From: an uncultured Alistipes sp.
GTDB lineage: Bacteria; Bacteroidota; Bacteroidia; Bacteroidales; Rikenellaceae
Direction: 5' to 3'
DNA: 64,000 nt
Assembly (NCBI RefSeq): GCF_963931675.1
Contig: NZ_OZ007039.1
Coordinates: forward strand, 1,645,657 to 1,709,656
The position numbers were made by a program, and so were the translations under genes. The notes under the pieces were generated by a model that was not told the origin of the DNA, ran no database searches, and saw nothing but the letters and a program-made list of their open reading frames with translations. Below, in pieces: positions 58,928 through 64,000 of the stretch (its first letter is position 1; every line of letters starts with the position of its first letter).

Positions 58928-60979
58928 ATGAAGAAATTCCTTATTCCAATCATACATATAGCACTGGTTTTCACAGCATTTCATGCCGTATGCGCATCTT
59001 CGCAGACGGACTCCGCCGGATATAACCTGTGGCTTGATTATAGACCCGTGCAACAACCCGCCCGGCAAAATGAATACGAAAAACGGTGTTCTTGTATCAC
59101 TCTTCCCGCAAACAAATACCAAACGGTTATCACCAAGGAACTGACGCGGGCTTTCGAACAGTTGCTCGGCATCTCTCCGAAATGGTCGGAGAACAAGCAG
59201 GCTGGAATTCACATGTCCCTGGACGGAGATCCGGCCGAATTAGGCGCGGAAGGTTACACCATTCAAAGCAACAGTACCGGAATCGCTGTGCAAGCCGCAG
59301 GGGATGCCGGACTCTTATATGCCGCCTTTCGGTTGATTCGTGAAATGCAATGCGGAAACTCGCTGGAGAGATTGATGATCAAGGAGGTTCCGGCCTATGA
59401 CCTGAGAATCCTAAACCACTGGGATGATCTGGACGGTCATATCGAACGCGGATATGCGGGAACCTCGCTTTGGAAGTGGAATGAACTGCCCGAAACACTC
59501 GATCCTCGTTATGAGGATTACGCCCGGGCCAATGCATCGATCGGTATCAATGGGGTCGTTTTGAATAATGTGAATGCTGATCCCCGGATTCTGCGGCGCG
59601 ATTATTTGAAAAAAGTTGCGGCGTTGGCGGATGTTTTCCGAGGTTACAATATCCGGGTATATCTGACGGCAAACTTTGCAGCCCCGATGAAACCCTCCGC
59701 AACGCCCGACGTGATGAAGGCATGGGGCGGAATCGGAAATCTCGACACGGCCGATCCCCGAGATCCACAGGTACAGGCCTGGTGGAAAGCCAAAGCCGAT
59801 GAAATCTATGCGTTGATTCCCGATTTCGGAGGCTTCCTGGTAAAGGCGAATTCCGAAGGAATGCCCGGCCCTCAGGATTATGGATGTAATCACGCCGATG
59901 GGGCCAATCTCCTGGCCCGGGCCCTGAAACCGCATGGTGGAATCGTCATGTGGAGAACCTTCGTCTACAATCCGGAGATTGATAAGGATCGAATGAAACG
60001 GTCATATCTTGAGTTTATGCCGCTGGACGGGCTGTTCGACGACAATGTGATCCTTCAAACCAAAAACGGACCCCTTGATTTCCAGCCTTCCGAGCCGATT
60101 CAGCCGCTATTCGGCGCGATGCGCCGTTCGCAAATGATGCTGGAACTCCAGATTACACAGGAATACACGGGACATTCGACGTACCTGGTCTATCTGCTCC
60201 CGATGTGGCGAACCGTTCTGGATTTCGATACCTGCTGCCTCGGACCCGGAAGTACGGTGGCTCGCATAACCGAAGGTAAAATCTACCCGCAGCGAATTCG
60301 GGCCATTGCGGGTGTGGCCAATACGGGGAACGTTCGAAACTGGACCGAGCACCCGTTCGCACAGGCCAACTGGTATGCGTTCGGACGCTTGGCCTGGAAT
60401 CCGGAGGCGCCGACCGTGCAAATTACTCGAGACTGGATTCGTGCTACCTGGCATACGGATGAAACCGCAACCCGGGAGATCGAAGCCATGATGATGCCGA
60501 CCTGGAAGGTCTTTACACAGAGCAGTTCGCCTTATGGACTGGGACTGACTCTGGATGTGCAGAACCACTATTATGCCAATTTCCGGAATCGCGCGGGAAA
60601 AGAGTGGTTCGTTGATACGACCGGGGTGGGAATGGATCGGACCAGCCTTGGAACCAATTTTACAGCTCAGTATTTCGAGCCGAACCGGACCCGGTTCGAA
60701 GATCCTGCACAATGTCCCGAAATGTGGCTTTTGAGTTATCATTTCCTCCCCTGGGAGTATCGGATGCCGTCGGGCAAAACCTTGCGGGAGGCCTTGCTCG
60801 AAGGTCTGCACGCCGGACCCGATCTGGCTCGGCAAAACATCGCCCGATGGAAAAGCCTGCGCCGGAAACTCGACGAGGAGCGTTACCAGAGGGTCCTTCG
60901 CAAACTCATGCAGGAGTTCGAGGATGCAGCCCGATTCCGGGATCAGGCCGTCGGGTTCTTCTCTGAGTTTTTGGAATAA
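58928..60979 (+). CDS. GH67 alpha-glucuronidase
   Basis: A 683-residue enzyme that removes (4-O-methyl-)glucuronic acid from xylan oligosaccharides. Family blocks: GYNLWLDYRP, ILNHWDDLDGHIERGYAGTSLW, GINGVVLNNVN, the catalytic-site segments VKANSEGMPGPQDYG and LFDDNVILQTKNGPLDFQPSEP (Asp and Glu acting as base pair), and WNPEAPTVQITRDWI. A signal peptide (about 1-23) sends it to the periplasm. It is outside the SusC/D transcript but next to it, which suggests glucuronoxylan as the locus substrate. The start could also be 58919. Confidence 0.95.
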   Translation: MKKFLIPIIHIALVFTAFHAVCASSQTDSAGYNLWLDYRPVQQPARQNEYEKRCSCITLPANKYQTVITKELTRAFEQLLGISPKWSENKQAGIHMSLDGDPAELGAEGYTIQSNSTGIAVQAAGDAGLLYAAFRLIREMQCGNSLERLMIKEVPAYDLRILNHWDDLDGHIERGYAGTSLWKWNELPETLDPRYEDYARANASIGINGVVLNNVNADPRILRRDYLKKVAALADVFRGYNIRVYLTANFAAPMKPSATPDVMKAWGGIGNLDTADPRDPQVQAWWKAKADEIYALIPDFGGFLVKANSEGMPGPQDYGCNHADGANLLARALKPHGGIVMWRTFVYNPEIDKDRMKRSYLEFMPLDGLFDDNVILQTKNGPLDFQPSEPIQPLFGAMRRSQMMLELQITQEYTGHSTYLVYLLPMWRTVLDFDTCCLGPGSTVARITEGKIYPQRIRAIAGVANTGNVRNWTEHPFAQANWYAFGRLAWNPEAPTVQITRDWIRATWHTDETATREIEAMMMPTWKVFTQSSSPYGLGLTLDVQNHYYANFRNRAGKEWFVDTTGVGMDRTSLGTNFTAQYFEPNRTRFEDPAQCPEMWLLSYHFLPWEYRMPSGKTLREALLEGLHAGPDLARQNIARWKSLRRKLDEERYQRVLRKLMQEFEDAARFRDQAVGFFSEFLE

Positions 60980-61016
60980 CGGGGACGGAACGTTTCCCCC
61001 GTACCATAAAAATTCC

Positions 61017-61024
61017 TACATTTG
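61017..61024 (+). promoter_or_regulatory. -7 box of the truncated secreted-protein gene
   Basis: TACATTTG, 26 bases before the start codon of the 51-residue frame. Confidence 0.6.
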
Positions 61025-61050
61025 TGGGAATCCGTCGCAGTCCCGATTCT

Positions 61051-61206
61051 ATGAAAGTCTCAAAATGCATATTCCGGCTATTCCTGCTTGTCTGCATCCC
61101 GGCTTTTTCGCTTTGCGAATCGTACGCCGGAGGATTGATTGGTTCCGGAGAGAAGGGCTCTCGAACTTATACTTTCACAGAATATCATAAAACTGCAAAC
61201 GACTGA
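61051..61206 (+). pseudogene. Signal peptide and first residues of a secreted protein cut off by the integrase element
   Basis: The 51-residue frame begins with a signal peptide (MKVSKCIFRLFLLVCIPAFS) and then reads SYAGGLIGSGEKGSRTYTF before ending in AT-rich DNA. A promoter precedes it. The natural interpretation is a gene interrupted close to 61190 by the element that carries the recombinase at 61317. Confidence 0.55.
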
Positions 61207-61259
61207 TAATCAAGTGTAAATTACAATATAGAGTAAAAGTAAATGTTTCTAAATGTCTT

Positions 61260-61316
61260 TTGCCATCTCAATAATTGGGTGTATATTTGGGTGTAGAATT
61301 TCAAACGCACCCAATT
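61260..61316 (+). promoter_or_regulatory. Recombinase promoter with nested operator-like repeats
   Basis: TTG (61260-61262), 19 bases and TATATTTG (61282-61289) match the consensus. AATTGGGTG (61273-61281) and CACCCAATT (61308-61316) form a perfect inverted repeat enclosing the -7 box and start point, and TTTGGGTGTA gives an overlapping direct repeat. The right arm touches the start codon. Confidence 0.7.
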
Positions 61317-62600
61317 ATGAATATCAAGCGCAACATCATTTTTGCATTGGAGAGCCGGAAAAAGAACGGTGTGCCAATCGTAGAGAACGTACCCATCCGT
61401 ATGCGTGTCATCTTTGCCAGCCAACGCATCGAGTTTACAACGGGCTACCGGATTGACGTAGCCAAATGGGATGCAGATAAGCAGCGGGTAAAGAACGGAT
61501 GTACCAACAAGCTAAAGCAAAGTGCAGCCGAAATCAATACGGACTTGCTGAAATACTATGCCGAAATCCAGAATATTTTCAAGGAATTTGAGGTGCAGGA
61601 GGTCATGCCAACGACCCAACAGTTGAAGGAAGCTTTCAACATGAGAATGAAAGACACCAGCGAAGAACAGCCGGAAGAAGCCCCTGTCAGCTTTTGGGAG
61701 GTGTTCGATGAGTTTGTAAAAGAGTGCGGTAACCAGAATAACTGGACGGCATCCACCTATGAAAAATTTGCAGCAGTGAGGAACCACCTCAAAGAGTTCA
61801 AGGAGGATGCAACGTTCAACTATTTCAACGAGTTTGGATTGAACGAATACGTCAACTTCCTGCGTGACACCAAGGATATGAGAAACAGCACCATCGGCAA
61901 GCAAATGGGATTCCTCAAATGGTTCCTGCGCTGGAGCTTCAAGAAAGGACATCATCAGAACATTGCATACGATACGTTCAAACCGAAACTGAAAACCACC
62001 TCGAAAAAAGTAATCTTCCTGACTTGGGATGAACTGAACAAGCTGAAAGACTACCAGATACCCAAGGATAAGCAATACCTGGAACGTGTGCGTGATGTTT
62101 TCCTGTTCTGCTGCTTTACGAGTTTGCGGTATTCGGATGTTCGCAATCTGAAAAGAAGCGATGTGAAGTCCGACCACATCGAAATAACCACAGTCAAGAC
62201 TGCCGACAGCCTGACGATTGAACTGAACAAATACAGCAAAGCCATACTGGACAAATACAAGGACATCCATTTCGAGAATTACATGGCTCTGCCCGTCATC
62301 AGCAACCAGAAGATGAACGATTACCTGAAAGAGCTGGGCGAACTGGCAGAAATCAACGAGCCTGTACGGGAAACCTACTACAAGGGAAATGAACGTATTG
62401 ATGAAGTCACACCCAAATACGCTTTGCTCAGTACCCATGCAGGAAGAAGGACATTCATCTGCAATGCGCTGGCTCTCGGAATCCCGGCACAGGTGGTCAT
62501 GAAATGGACGGGACACAGCGACTACAAAGCTATGAAACCCTACATTGACATAGCGGATGATATTAAGGCAAATGCCATGAACAAGTTTAATCAACTATAA
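61317..62600 (+). CDS. Tyrosine recombinase/integrase
   Basis: A 427-residue site-specific recombinase of the Bacteroidetes type: an N-terminal arm-binding region, a SAM-like core-binding domain (VSFWEVFDEFVKECG...), and the catalytic domain with Arg (TSLRYSDVRNL), His-x-x-Arg (STHAGRRTF), His (WTGHSDYKAM) and the nucleophile Tyr (KPYIDIAD). It can drive integration of the element or invert a neighbouring segment; specificity subunits of type I restriction systems are inverted by such enzymes in Bacteroides. The ATG at 61317 fits the family start. Confidence 0.93.
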   Translation: MNIKRNIIFALESRKKNGVPIVENVPIRMRVIFASQRIEFTTGYRIDVAKWDADKQRVKNGCTNKLKQSAAEINTDLLKYYAEIQNIFKEFEVQEVMPTTQQLKEAFNMRMKDTSEEQPEEAPVSFWEVFDEFVKECGNQNNWTASTYEKFAAVRNHLKEFKEDATFNYFNEFGLNEYVNFLRDTKDMRNSTIGKQMGFLKWFLRWSFKKGHHQNIAYDTFKPKLKTTSKKVIFLTWDELNKLKDYQIPKDKQYLERVRDVFLFCCFTSLRYSDVRNLKRSDVKSDHIEITTVKTADSLTIELNKYSKAILDKYKDIHFENYMALPVISNQKMNDYLKELGELAEINEPVRETYYKGNERIDEVTPKYALLSTHAGRRTFICNALALGIPAQVVMKWTGHSDYKAMKPYIDIADDIKANAMNKFNQL

Positions 62601-62663
62601 AAGTATCAAACAGTTTCATAGATAGTTACCAATGACTATATTTGTAGAAATTATCATCACAAT

Positions 62664-63959
62664 ATGAGCAACAAGGAATCCAACATAGAGAAAACGAATT
62701 TTGATGCATTCATACAAGCGGTCGGTTCGGAAATAGAACAGGCACAAGTAAGGCTGATTGTTGCAGCCAATGCACAAATGCTGTTCCATTACTGGAAGAT
62801 AGGCAATTACATCCTTTATCACCAGCAGCTGCACGGATGGGGAAGCAAAATCATCAAGCAGTTGGCAAAGGCTATCCGACTGCATTACCCTGAAAAGAAA
62901 GGCTATTCGGAACGTAACCTTACCTATATGTGCCAGTTTGCAAAAGCATATCCTTTAAGAGCGTTGCAAAGTTTCATAGAAACAGATGCAAGCCTGTCTG
63001 TCCCAACCATACAGAGTGTGACCAATGAAGTATTAAAACTGAATGACAAGCAATTTACGCAGGAACTTACTGCGCAAATACAATCGATTGATTGTCAATC
63101 ATTAGCAATTACGCAGGAAGTTCCTGCGCAATTTGAAGATGTGGGAAAAACCGTGTCTGCCATTTACAGGATGGGAATCAGGGAAATAGAAGAAGTTTTC
63201 TTGACCTCTCCTATAGCCAAAATAAACTGGACAAGCCAAATGACTATACTTGACAGTTCGCTACCTTTAGGTCTAAGCTACTGGTACATGAAGCAGTCTG
63301 TGGAAATGGGATGGAGCAGCAATGTATTGAAAATGCAAATTGACAGTGATTTGTATAGCCGACAAATCAGCAACAACAAGGTAAACAATTTCACGACCAC
63401 ACTTCCGGCTCCACAAAGCGACCTTGCCAATTACCTACTCAAAGACCCGTACATCTTTGATTTGGCAGGAGCCAAAGAAAAAGCAGACGAAAGGGATATT
63501 GAAGAACAGCTGGTGAAACACGTTACCCGCTACCTGTTGGAAATGGGCAACGGTTTTGCCTTCGTTGCCCGGCAGAAGCACTTCCAAGTCGGAAACAGCG
63601 ATTTCTTTGCCGACCTGATTCTATATTCCATTCCGTTGCACGCATATATCGTGGTAGAATTAAAGGCTACCCCATTCAAACCGGAGTATGCAGGACAACT
63701 GAACTTCTACATCAATGTGGTGGATGATAAACTGAGGGGAGAGAATGACAACAAGACTATCGGGTTGTTGCTATGCAAGGGAAAAGACGAAGTTGTGGCA
63801 CAATACGCATTGACAGGCTATGACCAGCCCATCGGCATCAGCGATTACCAATTGAGCAAAGCGATTCCCGAGAAACTGAAATCAGCGTTGCCCAGCGTGG
63901 AAGAAGTGGAAGAAGAACTGGCCTCTTTCCTTGACAAAGACAATAACACTCAAAAATAG
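62664..63959 (+). CDS. DUF1016/YhcG-family PDDEXK nuclease
   Basis: A 431-residue protein with the DUF1016 N-terminal helical domain (LFHYWKIGNYILYHQ, HYPEKKGYSERNLTYMCQFAKAYP) and a C-terminal PDDEXK nuclease region (GNGFAFVARQKHFQVGNSDFFADLILYS... then VVELKATPFKPEYAGQLNFY, with the catalytic D-ExK). Such proteins often lie within type I restriction or other defence loci in Bacteroidetes. It begins 63 bases after the recombinase stop. Confidence 0.9.
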   Translation: MSNKESNIEKTNFDAFIQAVGSEIEQAQVRLIVAANAQMLFHYWKIGNYILYHQQLHGWGSKIIKQLAKAIRLHYPEKKGYSERNLTYMCQFAKAYPLRALQSFIETDASLSVPTIQSVTNEVLKLNDKQFTQELTAQIQSIDCQSLAITQEVPAQFEDVGKTVSAIYRMGIREIEEVFLTSPIAKINWTSQMTILDSSLPLGLSYWYMKQSVEMGWSSNVLKMQIDSDLYSRQISNNKVNNFTTTLPAPQSDLANYLLKDPYIFDLAGAKEKADERDIEEQLVKHVTRYLLEMGNGFAFVARQKHFQVGNSDFFADLILYSIPLHAYIVVELKATPFKPEYAGQLNFYINVVDDKLRGENDNKTIGLLLCKGKDEVVAQYALTGYDQPIGISDYQLSKAIPEKLKSALPSVEEVEEELASFLDKDNNTQK

Positions 63960-63967
63960 TTGCGTCC

Positions 63968-64000
63968 ATGAAAGATGTAATTACAACGCTGATTCCCCGA
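63968..64000 (+). CDS. Start of a further gene, cut by the window edge
   Basis: Eight bases after the nuclease stop an ATG opens the frame MKDVITTLIPR, which continues to the edge. Too little is visible to name it; the tight spacing places it in the nuclease operon. Confidence 0.5.
   Translation, partial: MKDVITTLIPR

Overview
The window looks like a chromosomal segment of a gut Bacteroidales species, most like Alistipes/Rikenellaceae. This is inferred from the two SusC/SusD lipoprotein loci, the DUF4988/BACON/BspA-type surface lipoprotein, PorT-type outer-membrane barrels, and promoters of the Bacteroidetes type (-33 TTG, about 19 bp, -7 TAnnTTTG) in front of many genes. The core is GC-rich; the stretches at about 30.4-36.4, 42.1-45.1 and 61.2-64 kb are AT-richer and carry accessory or mobile genes.

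Layout. 0-5.5 kb: a partial gene, a collagen-repeat/leucine-rich surface lipoprotein, a membrane zinc-ribbon protein, a structured RNA, an acyltransferase and a frameshifted small gene. 5.5-13.6 kb: housekeeping genes prfC, nadB, queA, eno, with two outer-membrane barrels and a second copy of the structured RNA. 14-30.4 kb: a complete regulated uptake locus: ECF sigma factor, FecR anti-sigma factor, STN-bearing SusC, SusD, two surface lipoproteins, then two convergent secreted metzincin-like metalloproteases, one of which has lost every zinc ligand, and a lipoprotein aldose epimerase. The proteases suggest protein or peptide uptake.

30.4-37.3 kb is an accessory island: mobilisation-like fragments, a tautomerase-like protein, an aldo/keto reductase, a chimeric lipoprotein, a frameshifted iron alcohol dehydrogenase, a higBA toxin-antitoxin pair and an AraC regulator. 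Two promoters there share a 34-bp element at identical spacing and the regulator's own promoter has a weaker version, which points to a small local regulon. A truncated barrel protein, an aquaporin and a P-II remnant follow, then gltB (without gltD). 42-49 kb holds a DJ-1/PfpI protein, a GNAT, an IS4-family element, two small HTH proteins, an ECF sigma factor with a membrane partner, and the wreck of an AraC/RND/TolC efflux locus.

49.7-61 kb is a second SusC-SusD-DUF4843-PKD module of the same gene order as the first but without STN domain or own sigma/anti-sigma pair; it adds a thioredoxin-like lipoprotein, a GH97-like remnant and a GH67 alpha-glucuronidase, which suggests glucuronoxylan use. 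The last 3 kb is a tyrosine recombinase with an operator-like promoter, a DUF1016/YhcG nuclease and the first codons of a further gene.

The most unusual signals are the duplicated ~225-nt rod-shaped RNA (own promoter, own terminator; 6S-like), the three-promoter AraC element, the active/inactive protease pair, and the high density of clean internal deletions and single-base frameshifts in accessory loci.
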